64,000 bases of DNA from Neoscytalidium dimidiatum (lineage: Eukaryota; Ascomycota; Dothideomycetes; Botryosphaeriales; Botryosphaeriaceae): NCBI GenBank assembly GCA_037367355.1, contig CM074704.1, positions 434,001 to 498,000 on the forward strand, in the 5' to 3' direction. Both the position numbers and the translations under genes were made by a program. Below the pieces are notes generated by a model, which did no database searches, had not been told where the DNA came from, and saw only the letters and a list, made by a program, of their open reading frames with translations. Of this stretch, positions 41,601-52,434 are shown piece by piece; the stretch's first letter is position 1; each line of letters starts with the position of its first letter.

Positions 41601-42110
41601 CAAGAATTGCCTGTTCCGGGAGTGAACGTAGGCAATGATAGTTCAGAACCTCGTCATACCAAGAAAGCATCGGGACAGCAGAGCCCAAGTCATTTACCTG
41701 AACAACTCAAACAACCATCCAAGAAGACGGCAAAAGCAGACGTCACACTGGCTCCTGCCTGTTCCACTTCGAACTCCAACTCCAATTCCAAATCTACACA
41801 GTCTGCTCCTCAGCACCCTAACTCAACGCCCAGCCGACTGCCGGTAGTAGAGATTCAGAAAAGAGTATTATTACCACAGCCCACACCGCAAACGAAAGCG
41901 GCTGTAAAGTCTACATCGCAAGCAGCACGATCCATCCCTACGAAACAACGGGAACAGGAAAGGCACCAGGCCACGACCCCTCAATGGCATAGGTTCAGCG
42001 AGGCTAGCCGAAGCTCCCCTCTCAATCGGACTATCATATCGGAACCACGAGCGACAGCGAGTATTATTGATTTGTTAGCGGACGACTCTGGTGATGAATT
42101 GGCATTTTGA
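38649..42110 (+). CDS. SCM3: CENP-A (Cse4) chaperone Scm3, with Myb/SANT and zinc-finger domains
   Basis: An intronless frame of 1153 residues from the ATG at 38649. In-frame ATGs exist at 38265 and 38523, but the conserved domain starts directly after 38649. Near the N-terminus, ERHENDMRLKNTFEHIFEKYSRDF followed by GDEIDLETGEIVVDNGHI is the signature of fungal Scm3, the HJURP-type chaperone that loads the centromeric histone H3 variant. Long acidic, disordered stretches follow (about residues 75-120 and 310-450). A Myb/SANT-like domain lies near residue 519 (RWTKEEDELFIELKEV…QIARFFPHRPPKNLENHWYKS). Two zinc-finger-like motifs lie near residues 688 and 770 (CKKCGRAFAKK…H…C; CTLCGKSW…H…C). Fusion of Scm3 with DNA-binding domains is known in filamentous fungi, so the protein can plausibly contact centromeric DNA directly. 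Confidence 0.9.
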   Translation: MDHRPSLLPPADADHYDDLSELERERHENDMRLKNTFEHIFEKYSRDFSAIGDEIDLETGEIVVDNGHIAHLRDERDTGEVLADWDDEDEEDAYARYEVGDSEDGDEDEDEDEDELQRSPPRHGRRRVSQPGELFASLSSLTWQTSTIAQPPLASASVRRNRPVANTPMRPAATSQRTPQRMDLPNDPAFFQALGQSIAQGIAQYMSGHQGNSRPADPLWDAPPLPPPSHSSRRSAPESQRRRLMIPESPRHPSSRSLWATGRSVGRPRRRSRAAEAVADPSPSIRDDTSRPRIHDNNSRQRPMSPPPMEDVIRFEGYEETEDDQIQPEEQDDLDRDDIQDEEQDEATLDNTQFNRHENAHDDRIREDCSESAQGNVPNDVIQYEHEDSVDDEVVEYENEDEINAAAAYEDPMDSDYTPDPEDQDGPEDAEDLGDAEEPEDAEVTERARVLTPPDEGQEKVLRRTCATIRDRQMPVTPTTNATSAANGGSTAIASTDSLMGKSSGKSASQSRRVRKISRSDRWTKEEDELFIELKEVRNLSFPQIARFFPHRPPKNLENHWYKSIAIRRDKTRGEMSEYVRQALERGPILANKARMKPYMPKDPEKANPNRANLADPTRLLQDELQVIPDSESDGVSRSTSEDVTAPAAETSLSHGAPSFQEAPQTPPITPQSFEDRLRPTGDTKKPWACKKCGRAFAKKSGSRYHFSDPSRCQPLPIGRVSFCGRKNATPIPAKVAPPSLIPRGIDITTGRPASFNPNILFREDMERTYLCTLCGKSWASHSNAREHTRRPQQCTPQNWLMNYDPKAHRKRKVTDETAGNAASQAGPAPKRPKKNQSTNPRAVDDSEEGLRPGSPVHVQSHRGQPRLVPFPLREAEDSPHTEAAPVRRGLPKRFTISDKPASPTRSENRIPIDPDLENMFDTPKVMEAVPQNMSLHEKMLRAEKPSSQMPQKSSIAQANGEPLDAGPNSAMRKRMSLASNRPTQELPVPGVNVGNDSSEPRHTKKASGQQSPSHLPEQLKQPSKKTAKADVTLAPACSTSNSNSNSKSTQSAPQHPNSTPSRLPVVEIQKRVLLPQPTPQTKAAVKSTSQAARSIPTKQREQERHQATTPQWHRFSEASRSSPLNRTIISEPRATASIIDLLADDSGDELAF

Positions 42111-42754
42111 TGCTTTTTTCTGTATTCACGCGTCTCTAGCATTGGAGGCGCTTGAGCATGACACACGGCGTTCTTATGGCCACATATGTTCTTTTGGGAG
42201 GCTCTATTGGTCTGTTCTTGTTGATGAGGAATAGCGTATCCATGGGAATTTTATAGGATATCAGGTTGGCCTGTTTGTTACGGGATGAGACGCGTCAAGT
42301 ATCTCTTCAATTCTACGTTCGAAGCTCGAGAGTAGTAGCAACGCAACATCTACGAATGTCTGTCTGCGTTTGATGCTATGGCTCTTCAGCTTTGCGTGCC
42401 CATCAACGTAGACATTTTACGTTAGGGACTTCTTCGTACACCTCTCCGCTCATGGATCCAGTGCTGTCTCTTGTTCAGACTCGATGTACAAACGTAATGG
42501 AAGCTGTGTTCGAGTCGTCTCGTACTCTGTTGCCGGGCGTTCACGCAAGAGTTGCCCAAATCAGTAAGGCGTGCAATAAGTCCCAAAGCACGGACCGAAG
42601 GAGCGAAACAGAGAAGCGCAGGAAGGCCGCAGTCTTCCAATCTCTCCCGAAATAATACCTCCTTCTACAGCTTCACACCACCCCGGAACAATTGTCCTAG
42701 CCTCGGCCACAGCGGTACTGCCCAACTCCAGAAGGCCGAAGAAGATAAGACGCA
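42111..42754. other. Intergenic, no gene recognised
   Basis: This holds the SCM3 3' region and the promoter of the acetyltransferase-like gene. Open frames at 42392-42773 have no recognisable product. Confidence 0.5.
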
Positions 42755-44427
42755 ATGGCGGACAGCGGCATAGCTTACGAGATTCTACGACCGGCTGGTA
42801 CTACTGGAGTTCTCCCACCGCCAGCCAGCAATATACTGACCCTCCTGCAGGTACCAGCGAACGGCGATGCATCATGCGCCACGCCCTAGACTACTACCGC
42901 GCCCTTATCGTGACTGGCCGCTACATCCTTCCCAGCGGCTTCGTCTTGAAGAAAAAGTCCTTCTATCCCGCATTGACAGCCTGTATCTCCAGGCACGCAA
43001 TGCTCAGTGCCGCCATCAAAGGTGAACAGACGGAAGCGCCGGAGTTCATTAGACCCGCGACCCTCGACCTCTCCAATCATGTTGACATCGCCGAGCCCGT
43101 CATCGCAGCCGGCCCAAGCATGCACGCAGAGCTCGAGGCACTGAGGCCTCGCCTCTGCGATGCTCACGACCAGCGCTTCCCCAACGTCGACCGCGTCCCG
43201 CCGTGGAAAATCATCGTCGTGCCCGTCTCCAATGCCGCCCGCACTGCCCGATCCTGCTGGATACTCTTCTCCTACTCCCACTCACACGGCGACGGGCCCT
43301 CCGGCCTCTCCTTCCACCGCGCACTCCTCCACGCCCTGCGCGACTCCTCCATCACATCTCCAACCTCCTCCTCATCCTCCGACCCCATCATCACCCCACC
43401 CCGCAAACCGCTCCTCCCGCCCGTCGAGCTGACCGCCCCTCTCCCCATCACCTGGTCCTTCCTCCTCCTCCCCGTCGTCTCCGCCCACCTGCCCGCCCGC
43501 CTCTCCGCCCTCCTCCCCTCCCTCTTCCGCGCCTCCGTCACCCCGCAGACGCCCGACATGTGGGCCGCGCTCCCAACCACGCACCCTTCTTCTTCCTCCT
43601 CCTCCTCCTCCTCCTCCTCCTCCTCTTCCTCCGCCTTCCGCACGGGCGTCCGCTTCGCCATCGCCGACGCCCGCACCCTGTCGGCGCTCCTCCACAAATG
43701 CAGAGCCCACGCCGCCAAGCTGACGGGCGTGCTGCACAACCTCGTCGTGCGCGCGCTCAGCGCCGCGCTGCCCGGCGACGCGCCCGCGGGGAGCTTCGTC
43801 GCGCAGACGGCGATCGACCTGCGGCGGCTGATGCCCGCGGCGGGCGGGGGCGACGGGGAAGAGCGAGAAGACTGGCGCGGCGCGTTCGGGCTCGGGGTCA
43901 GCGTCGCGTACCACGCGTTCCCGAGGGTGGTGGAGGAGGATGAGGAGGAGGGAGAGGGAGAGCGGCTCGGCGACGAGGCGTTCTGGGCCCGCGCGCGCGA
44001 GACGACGGCGCACCTGGCGGAGCGGGCGGGCACGCTGGTGGACCAGCCGATCGGGCTGTTGCGGTACCTGCGGAGCTATCGCGCGTGGCTGGAGGGGCTC
44101 GTGGGGAAGGCCAGGGACGCGTCGTACGAGGTCAGCAATATCATGGCTTTCGATCCTGAGGGGCCCGCGGGGGGGAGGCTTGCCGTTGGTGCTGGGGATC
44201 AGGAGGAGGGGGGCTGGAAGATCGACGCGATGGTGTTCTCGCAGCCGGCGAACGCGACGGGGCCGCCGGTGAACTTCAATGTTGTGAGCACGAAGGGGGG
44301 AGATATGGTCGTGTCTTTGACGTGGCAGAGGGGCGTGCTTGGCGTGGAGGGGGATGAGGACGAGTGGGCGAGGGGCGTGTGTGGGAAGTTGGAGAGAGAT
44401 ATGAGGGTGTTGGCGGAGGCGAAGTAG
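42755..44427 (+). CDS. Alcohol acetyltransferase-like / condensation-fold acyltransferase
   Basis: Two exons, 42755-42797 and 42851-44427, encode 539 residues. The first 53-bp intron has a clear GTACTA donor, a branch-like CTGAC and a CTGCAG acceptor; without it the frame stops at once. The N-terminus YEILRPAGTSERRCIMRHALDYYRALIVTGRY fits fungal AATase-type proteins (PF07247). WILFSYSHSHGDGPSGLSFHRALL carries the HxxxD catalytic motif of this acyltransferase superfamily. Such enzymes transfer acetyl or other acyl groups from CoA to alcohols or amines; the yeast ATF products make ester aromas. A polyserine run (TCC repeat, near 43586-43634) and Arg/Gly-rich loops interrupt the fold. The exact substrate is unknown. 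It is convergent with the ferric reductase gene, 180 bp away. Confidence 0.8.
43586..43634. repeat. (TCC)n coding microsatellite
   Basis: A run of TCC/TCT codons encodes about 16 consecutive serines in the acetyltransferase-like protein. It is likely length-polymorphic. Confidence 0.8.
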
Positions 44428-44607
44428 GCCGCCTCGACGCTACACAGCAGATGGGAAGTTTCAAGACTCGGAGTAATGTCTAGTATCCAGCAAGTAATTA
44501 GATTGCTTCTGGTCATTTGTATTGTGCACAGAAAATAGATGTAGTTTGAAGTAATTTCAGAATTCATCTAAGCGAAAAGTATAACGCGGCCACCACAGCA
44601 CAGCATA

Positions 44608-47004
44608 TCACCACCTAGATCCTCTCGTTAGCTTCAATTTCAGCGGTTCTCAAGGCAGTACTCACGAGAAATGTTCACTGTGCAGGTAAACCTCCCTCGC
44701 TCCCTTACCCGCAATCACGTTCTTCTGCGCCTCCGCAGCCGCGTTGCGAACATCGTACAGCATCCCCGCCGGCCCGCAGACCGCGATACCAAGGGAACCC
44801 GTATCTTCCATCGCATACTCGCGAACAATCTTCGGCAGGTCCGGCCGCCCAGCCTTCCACACCACGTCGCCAGCCACCCCCTCCCCACCCTCCTGCACCT
44901 TACTAACTCCCGCTTCCTCCTCTTCCTCCTCCTCCTCTTCCCCCGCCTCGCCCGTCACATGCACGCTCACCATCACCTCCGTCCCCCCACCACCATACCT
45001 CCCCAACAGCTCCCTCACCTCCGCCGTATACCACGCCCGCGTCCCCGCGTCCCTCGTCGCCACCACGACCCGCACCTCCGTCCGCCTCTTGCCCTCGCCG
45101 CCGCCCTCGCCGCCCAGCTCGTTCCGCCGCACCACCTCCTCCACCACCGGCAGCGTGAACCCGGCCCCGGACCCGCCCGCGACGACGAGCACGCGGTCGA
45201 AGGCGGCCGCCGCACGGCCGCGCGCGCGCGACATCATCGTCCCGCCGTACGGCCCGTCCAGGCCGACCTTGACGCCGGCGCCGGGCGTGGCGTGCGCGAG
45301 GGCGGCGAGCCTGCGGGTCAGGCCGCCGGACGGCTTGACCAGGAAGCGGAGGACGGCGACGGCGGCGGCGGGGGCTCCGCCGCCGCCGTCGATCCGTGCC
45401 CCGAGCTTTCCTGCGCTTCGGGAGAGCGGGTCTGCCGCTCGCGATGGCGGCGGCGGCGGCGGCAGGGAGCAGATGGTGAAGGGGTGCGCGGAGATGCTGG
45501 GCAGGAGGCCGAGGCCGAAGAAGCGCAGGAAGACGTGTTGGCCGGGGGTCCAGACCAGGTCGATGGGGATGGGGGAGCGGGCGATGAGGGCTGGGGAGAG
45601 GGGGATGGTGATGGATATGAGGGGGGTGGTGGAGTCGGTGGCGGTGATCGGGCGGAGGTAGGCGGTGTGGTGGGTGCCGTAGGCGAGGAAGGTGCGGAGC
45701 TGGGAGTACAGGAGGGAGGAGAGGTAGAGGGTGCCTGTGGCGATGAAGTAGTCCCTGTGATGGGCGGTCAATTCTGGTCTTCACGGCAGGACGGTGGAGG
45801 AAATGGGAGGAAGGCGTACCAGGAGGTGAGGCGGAAGTCGCAGTGGAAGAAGAAGAATAGGATGAAGACGAGAGCGGCGAGGTAGTGGGTTGCTTTGAAG
45901 AACTCGTAGAAGCGATTCCTGCACTAATTTCTAGCTTCTCTTCTACAGCGTAAGAATCTATGGTGGATAGATTACCTGATTGGACCCCAGGACATGAAGG
46001 TCAGGTAAGCCTGGAAGATGATGGCAACAACGCCAGTCCAGTATGTCATGTCGGTTTTCCATCTCTTCGTCATATCACCATACCAAATGTGATACACGAT
46101 GAAAGGAAAGGTGTGAACAAGAGCAAGGACGAACATGGCATAGCTGGTATAGCGGTGGAAGACCTGCGAGAGATATTGTCAGTTGATGCTCTGGGTGCTG
46201 ACTCCGTCACTCTTACCTGGAGTTTCTCATGAGAAACTCCCGTAACAGCCGTTACCCAGTTGGCTTTGGCTGCCAGTACGCTGGATAATCCTGTCAGTCT
46301 CGAACATGGGAAATTACACGTCGGCACTTACACAACGAATGGCAACAGGGCAACTGCCATCCATCCAGTTCTGGTAGCGATTGGTGGTGAAGAGCCATAC
46401 GAAAGTTCCTTTGTGTTTGGCCAGTAGTACGGCTTAGGACCTAGAGCCAGGCCTGGAGATTGGTCAGTCGTATTTAAGGAGTATTAATCGTGGTCAGCCT
46501 GACCAAAGAAGAATATAGCGCCAGTAAGGCCAACCAGGAGGTAGGCCAATGGCGGAGAGTACCAGCCGATCGAACGGATGCGAAAGCCACGATAACCAAC
46601 GTAACGTAGAGCGGCCTGGAAACGCCGCCAGAGACTGTTGCGCTGAAGTGATGGGGGGACGATCCGGGAGATGATGTTGCCGATCGTGAAGAAGCCAATC
46701 ATGGCGAGGATGAAGTAAACGGTTGTGCGAGCGAAGCGGTAATCTGCCTTGTACCTGCGCAGTCCATCTCCGTCAACATCAGGAAAGACCAACGTGGGCG
46801 GAAATTGGTGCGGATTTTCACTTACCAGTACCTCCAGAAACCATTTCGATAGGCGCATTGCGCAGGAGTCAGTTTGCAAGTGTCCTCTCTGGACGAATGC
46901 AACATGACGGGAGAGTCGAGCCATGGGACGCCTCCGCTACCGTGGGCCATGTCCATTGCGGAGCATGATAGCGGGGCCAGGAGTAACAGCAGCACCAGCA
47001 ACAT
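44608..47004 (-). CDS. Ferric/cupric-chelate reductase (FRE family), plasma membrane
   Basis: Eight exons: 46826-47004, 46504-46754, 46332-46452, 46217-46280, 45976-46163, 45820-45918, 44666-45754 and 44608-44614. They join in phase to 665 residues. The last exon adds only the C-terminal Trp, giving the typical SW end. A signal peptide (MLLVLLLLLAPLSCSA) is followed by a short extracellular domain with two cysteines. The ferric-reductase transmembrane domain has paired haem-binding His residues (HEKLQVFHRY, HTFPF, HYLAALVF, HCDFR). FAD binding is marked by HPFTICS and NADPH binding by VVAGGSGAGFTLPVV and CGPAGM. These enzymes reduce extracellular ferric or cupric chelates before uptake. A glutamate run (about nine Glu) lies between the two NADPH motifs. 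One donor (at 46503) is the weaker GTCAGG type. Confidence 0.92.
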
Positions 47005-47623
47005 TTTGATCGCGCAGATCGATGGACAGGCAGGTCAACTACTGTGTTGTTGTTGTCTCGCGGGAGCCAAAGGGAAAGCGGCCATGTAAAGGCGGAGAGT
47101 CACTGTCGCGCCGCGAGAGAGCACATTATCTAACCACAAGCAGGAAGTGAAGCGAATGGCATCCTGCCCCGACGACCATGTCCCCGTCCATGTCGATCAC
47201 TGGGTGAGAAGGTTTTTCCAATCGAGAGTGAGCCATATCGTGAGCAAATAATGTCTAAAATTTCGGGTCGGAAAATATGAGCGAGACGTAAACTGCAACC
47301 CCCGAGGGGGCGGGCATGCAGGATGGGGGGAAAAGAGACGGGCAAGTGACAGCGCAGGATTGAGCAGGTTGAGCTGACAGGGTGATAAGGGCCACGAGTG
47401 TTTGAGGATGCGCACGATTGAGCAGATTACTTGATTGGAGCATCGGGCTCGCGCTACACCAGGGCCGATCCGACACAACCTCTCCCATCGGCCCGCCGGT
47501 CGACCAGCCAAAACATCGCCAATGAGCGAGAGAGAGTAGGAGTCATCAGGGTATTGAAACCCGGCGGCGAGAGACCATCATTTTTCATCCAACATGCCCG
47601 TCGCTACAACCGCAATCAATCAC
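47005..47623. other. Intergenic, promoter of ferric reductase
   Basis: No gene is recognised. The region is GC-rich and contains the 5' side of the reductase gene and the 3' side of the PLP/rhodanese gene. Confidence 0.5.
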
Positions 47624-49553
47624 TCAAGCCGTCCCGAGCACCCTCACCACCTCGACCGCCGCCTCCTTCTCCAAGCAGCTCGGCCCCGCCGCCACACCCG
47701 CCGCCTCCGACGCTTGTTTTTGCTGCATCTGGCGCTGCACCTCAGGCCACCACCGGGCCACCGCCGCCGCGCCGCCCGCGATGCTGTCGGCCGCGACGCC
47801 CTTGGCCCGCAGCACGCTGGTCGCCACCCGCGCCGTGTCGCCGTGGTAGCAGACCAGGAGCGCGCCCCGCTCCCGCAGCGTCCCCGCCCCGGCCACCAGC
47901 GTGCACCGCTCCGCCTGCTCCGCGAACAGGCCTTCGAGCTCGCGCCACTGCCGCTCGAGCGTCTGGCTGTCGAAGAACGGGCTGATCGAGCCGCGCGGCG
48001 CGCTCCGCAGCGGCGCGTTGACGGCGCCGGGCAGGTGCCATTCCGCGAAGTCGCTCGCTTCGCGGAGGTCGATGACGACGGACGAGGGAGTGGGCGAGGA
48101 CGGGAGCGCCGTGGATGCAAGGTGCGCGAGATCGAGGTTGTAGAAGCGCGTGAGAGCAACGTCCACGGGCAGCTCCCACGCCTCGTCGTAGCGGTAGAGG
48201 TCGACCGCGGCGAGCCTCTGCATTCCGCCGTCAGTGTGCTACTTGGGGAGTACCTGCTGCTTGTCGCACTTACGTGGTTCGCGATGGGATGGAACTGGCT
48301 TGCGTCCAGTTTGGCAAAGTACTCGTCGATATACTGATACGGCAGGTCGCAGCAGAGGAACACGCAGTGGATCTCGCCGTTCGGATCCGCGAGCTCGCAG
48401 AGGGTGCCTGCCGCCTTGCGCTTCTCAATGAATTGGTACAATCCTGGCCGGCGTCAGCATTTGTGCCACCTTCTGGACAATTCGTCACTACCTTGTAAGT
48501 TGAAGCCGGATGACGGCCCGCAGACCAAGCCCTCACGCGAAAGAGCAAGGGAAAGCGTGTAGGATTCAGTCGAGCCAACCTCCTCCATTGTGTCTATGGC
48601 GTTGCGCCATGGGAAAGTCACGGGCGACATGAGGGCGTAGGAACGCGGGCCAGGGACACGGTCTCCTGCTGCGGTGCAAACACTAGAAAACTTAGCTGGT
48701 GTACCGAAACATCGAGGGTAAAATACCCACCCTACTCTGACCACGGATGGCTTTGCATCCTTGAAGTAAGTTCCCATCCCTGTCATGGTTCCGGACGTCC
48801 CCATGCCTGCACAAAGGACACTTATCTCGGGCAGCTGCTTGAGTATCTGTGGCCCTGTCCACTTGTAGTGTGCTTGCCAGTTCTATCTGGAATCAGCCTT
48901 AGGTGCTCAACACTCTCTCATGGATACATACCGCTTCGTTCTCGTATTGGTTTGGATTCACGACTTCCTCATCCTCCACAGCCTTGCGGCGGGCGGCTTG
49001 AATGCCGCCTCTCTCATCCAGCGGTTCCGGCTGCGAAGGGCCGCCGAAGAGGGTACTGACCAAATTCATCAGCTCCGTGTGGGCTAACCAGCATCTAAAG
49101 TTCCGCAACTCACATATTCAGACCGAAGAACTGCATCAACTTGAGCTTTGCGTCGCTCGTTTTATTACTCAAGTACGCGCGGGTATCATCGATCCCATGG
49201 AACACTCTTCCAACCAGGGACATGGAGATGACTGTGGACCCGGAGCTGTACTCAATGACAGTTTTGGTCTTGTCCTTCTCCACGCTCTTCTCCAGCAAGT
49301 TCATTGCTGCGAACAGTCAGTGCGAGCTTCCAGATTGAGCACAGAATACTACAAGCTCACCGGGTAGTGCCTTGACGTTATTCGCCGGGAGCATGGTCAT
49401 CATCTTGGCGTAGATACGCACTCCATCTTTGCGATATGGGTTGAGACGTGCTGGTATCTCAACCAAGGGAAGCGGCGGCTGATAATCCGGGTCGTAGTAT
49501 TTCTTGAGAGAGTCCTCTCCAGAGTACACGTTGAGGTGATTGTGCTGCCCCAT
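47624..49553 (-). CDS. PLP-dependent cysteine-synthase-like enzyme fused to a rhodanese domain
   Basis: Seven exons (49361-49553, 49114-49306, 48932-49055, 48731-48882, 48492-48682, 48274-48443, 47624-48217) join in phase to 538 residues. Residues 1 to about 335 are a beta-family (fold II) PLP enzyme. NNVKALPAMNLLEK provides the Schiff-base Lys in the position of SVKDR in cysteine synthases. EYSSGSTVISMS matches the Asn/substrate loop and GMGTSGTMTGMG the PLP-phosphate loop. Residues 340-538 contain a rhodanese domain (VVIDLREASDFAEWHLPGAVN) with the catalytic loop Cys-Tyr-His-Gly-Asp-Thr-Ala-Arg. Together these suggest sulfur transfer coupled to cysteine or related amino-acid chemistry, in the cytosol or mitochondrion. 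The loops differ from standard O-acetylserine sulfhydrylase, so the reaction is undefined. The ATG at 49553 is the first plausible start. Confidence 0.85.
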
Positions 49554-50373
49554 CTTTGCGTGGTCACAAGAAGCCGGCCCGTCAAGTCTTGGTTACCTGC
49601 AAGTAGTCAAGAGAACTGTAAGATTTTATATTGCTCCTGTCGCGGTATAGGAAAGTGGAACAGGGTCAAAGGAGTACAAGGTGCTTGGAATTTCTCAAAG
49701 ACCCACACAAGAAAGGCCTCATCAGGCGCTACATTGATGGCATGTTGGCGCCCAGCCAGCTACTCGCCAGGCCCACGCCGCAGATCTTCTTGTCGACTAA
49801 GTGAGATCAGGTAGTATTCGCCGTCGTGAAACATGCTCCGTCGACTCATCACAATCGACTACTGTATGCCGCCAGATGTCTACGGCTACTATTCTTGTAT
49901 TCGTCAGCGCTCGCTTCGGGTGATCGGACCTCCGAAGTTTGAGCGGGTATGAGCAAATAAGGCATTCTGCGAGACCCCAGATGCCGATCACAGCCCTCGT
50001 AGGAAGTTTGCAAGGAACTGTAGAGGCGCTCGGTCCGCAGGCAGAGGGTACATATTCAGCCGGCCCGAGGGCAAACAAGGGGCACTCAGCGTTAGCGCGG
50101 ATGACGGAAGCCGCACAACGGGCACCATGTTGGCGAGGGCCGAGACTTAAAGGCCGTCCTCCCGCGTCTTGGCGTGCGGTACACTGTTGGCCTTGTGGGG
50201 TACCAAGGACAACTGTTCGCTGAATGTTGCTACGTCGTTGCGTAACAGTTATTACCTGCTTCCCGTTCTCGGGTTTGGAGATGGACTGAAAGATATCGTG
50301 CCTGCCATTCTCGCCTCCCTTTCGCCCGGCACTCTTCAGCGGCTGACCGGCAGAACTTTGCGAAAGCCCCAAG
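49554..50373. other. Divergent promoter region
   Basis: 820 bp lie between the PLP/rhodanese gene (minus) and the MFS transporter (plus). A minus-strand frame at 49797-50486 overlaps the transporter's first exon and has no recognisable domain, so it is not called. Confidence 0.5.
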
Positions 50374-52434
50374 ATGAGCCAGCATAATGGGGAATTGAAC
50401 GAGGCCGAAGTGCCAACTGCAGAAGTGTCGGATGCAGGAGACAGATCCGATGTCGAGAAAGCCCCGGTGTTCAACGAGCAGACCAAGTATTTGCCGAAGC
50501 GAAGGATCGTTGCGGTTTGTTGCTGCCCATCTCGATGGCTGACCTACCCCGCTAACGACCGTACAGGTCTTTCTAGCATGTGCCAGCATCGACTTTGCGG
50601 CCCTCCTTGATCAAACTTCCCTTGCGGCCAGTCTTTCCATCATTGGAAATGCCCTTGATGCGAGTAACCAGAGTTCTTGGATCTCGGGCGCTTACTTTGT
50701 GTAAGTGTTGCCAAGCATTTTAACACTTACGTGCTGACCCTTAAAATGTAGAACCTCAACCTCGTTCCAGCTGCTCTATGGCCGTCTGTCGGATATCTGG
50801 TCTCGAAAGATTATCCTGCTGATAGGCATTGCGATATTTTTCTTTGGCTCATTAGCGTCATCTTTGGCACAAGATGTCGTCCAGCTCATTGTGTTCCGTG
50901 CCTTCACCGGCGTAGGTGGTGGAGGTTTGATGACCGTAGCCCAGTTCATTGTCAGTGATGTTGTACCTCTAAGAGAAAGAGGAAAGTATCAAGGAATCCT
51001 GGTACGTCTCATTCCGATCCTGCGGGAAGATCGGAAACAAAAGCTGACGGTGTGGACTGCAGGGAGCTTTCGTTGCTTTGGGAAATGGTGTTGGCCCAGT
51101 CATTGGCGGTGCGCTCGCTTCGCAGTCGAAAGACTCATGGTATTCTACCTGCTCCGCTTTCCACAACATGACTGGTTGCTGACTGTCCAGGCGCTGGATA
51201 TTCCGACTAAATCTACCACTCAGCGTAATAATGGTGGTCTGTGTTGTATTCTTCATGCCTCTTAAGAAGGTCGAAGGTGACTGGAAGCTGTAAGTCCCTT
51301 CGCTGCTGTGCTTGAGCGCCTACTCACGGGATTTTAGGAAGTTGAAGGCCATCGATTTCATCGGCGCCGTCCTGGCCCTCGGCGGGTCTGCGGTCCTTGT
51401 TCTTGCGCTCACTTGGGCCGGCGGGGAGTATGAATGGCGTTCAGCTCATGTAATCGCCTCTTTCGTAGTAGGCTTTATCGTTTGCGTGGCCTTCGTGATC
51501 TGGCAATGGAAAGGAACAAAGATCCCGCTTGTTCCCTGTAAGCTTAGGCAGTACTCACCTCGGAATTCCTCAGCTGACGACATCTACAGTACACATATTC
51601 AAAAGCAAGGTCGTCAATGGCGCCTCCATCACAATGTTCATCAACGGCTGGAACTTTGTCACCCAAGTCTACTACGTACCCACCTTTTACCAACTCGTAT
51701 ACGGCTACTCCGCCACCAAAGCCGGCGCTCTGCTCCTCCCCATCACCCTGACGCAAACCTTCAGCAGCACGCTCTCGGGCCTGGTGGTGACCTGGACGGG
51801 GCGGTACCGCGAAAACATCCTCGCGGGCTGGGTCCTCTGGGCGATCGGGCTCGGCCTCTTCTCCACGCTGGACGACGGGTCCGGGCTGGGCAAGCAGATC
51901 GGGTACGCGATCCTGACGGGGCTGGGCGTGGGCAACACGCTGCAGCCGTCGCTGGTGGCCATCCAGGCCGGCGTCGCGCGGCGCGACATGGCCGTCGTGA
52001 CCTCGTTCCGCAACTTCATCCGCAACCTCGGCGCCACGCTCGGCCTCGCCATCGCCGGCACCATCGTCAACAACTCGCTGCGGTCCGCGCTCCGCCCGCT
52101 CGGCCTCTCGTCCGACGACGTCCGCGCGCTGCTGAAGAACCCCGAGTCCGCGCTCGCCGCCGCCGAGCGCGGCGGCGCCGGCGCCGCGCAGGCGGAGGAG
52201 ATACGGAGGGTGTTGTTGACGGCGTACAAGAGCGCCTTCCGGATACTGTTTTACGTCAACGCTGCCCTTGCCGCTGTGGCTTTCTTCGTGGCGTTGGCGT
52301 TGCTCCCGCAGATTAGTCTGGTGAGGGCTGACGATAAGAAGTTACAGGAGGAGGCGAAGGCGAAGGAAGAGGCGAGGCGCAATGCGAAGACGGCGGCAAG
52401 GACCGAAACAAAGGAAGAGAAATCCGAGGCTTGA
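50374..52434 (+). CDS. Major facilitator transporter, DHA2-type (14 TM) multidrug family
   Basis: Seven exons (50374-50514, 50567-50700, 50752-51001, 51063-51139, 51191-51289, 51338-51537, 51590-52434) join in phase to 581 residues. A 47-residue polar N-terminus precedes the membrane part. GRLSDIWSRKIIL is MFS motif A, in the loop after TM2. GNGVGPVIGGAL is motif C, the signature of proton antiporters. The total length and spacing fit 14-TM DHA2 exporters for drugs, toxins or siderophores. The C-terminal tail is Lys/Glu/Ala-rich and cytosolic. The substrate cannot be read from sequence. No biosynthetic cluster adjoins it, though an isochorismatase-like gene lies 1 kb downstream. Confidence 0.88.

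Noticed and set aside
43203..44033. Long Pro/Arg/His-rich and Glu-rich frames around the acetyltransferase-like gene
   Set aside because: They are shadows of the TCC repeat and other GC-rich codons of the real frame.
44671..45885. 404-codon frame antisense to the ferric reductase
   Set aside because: Composition is Arg/Gly/Pro-rich and it overlaps a clear multi-exon reductase with catalytic motifs.
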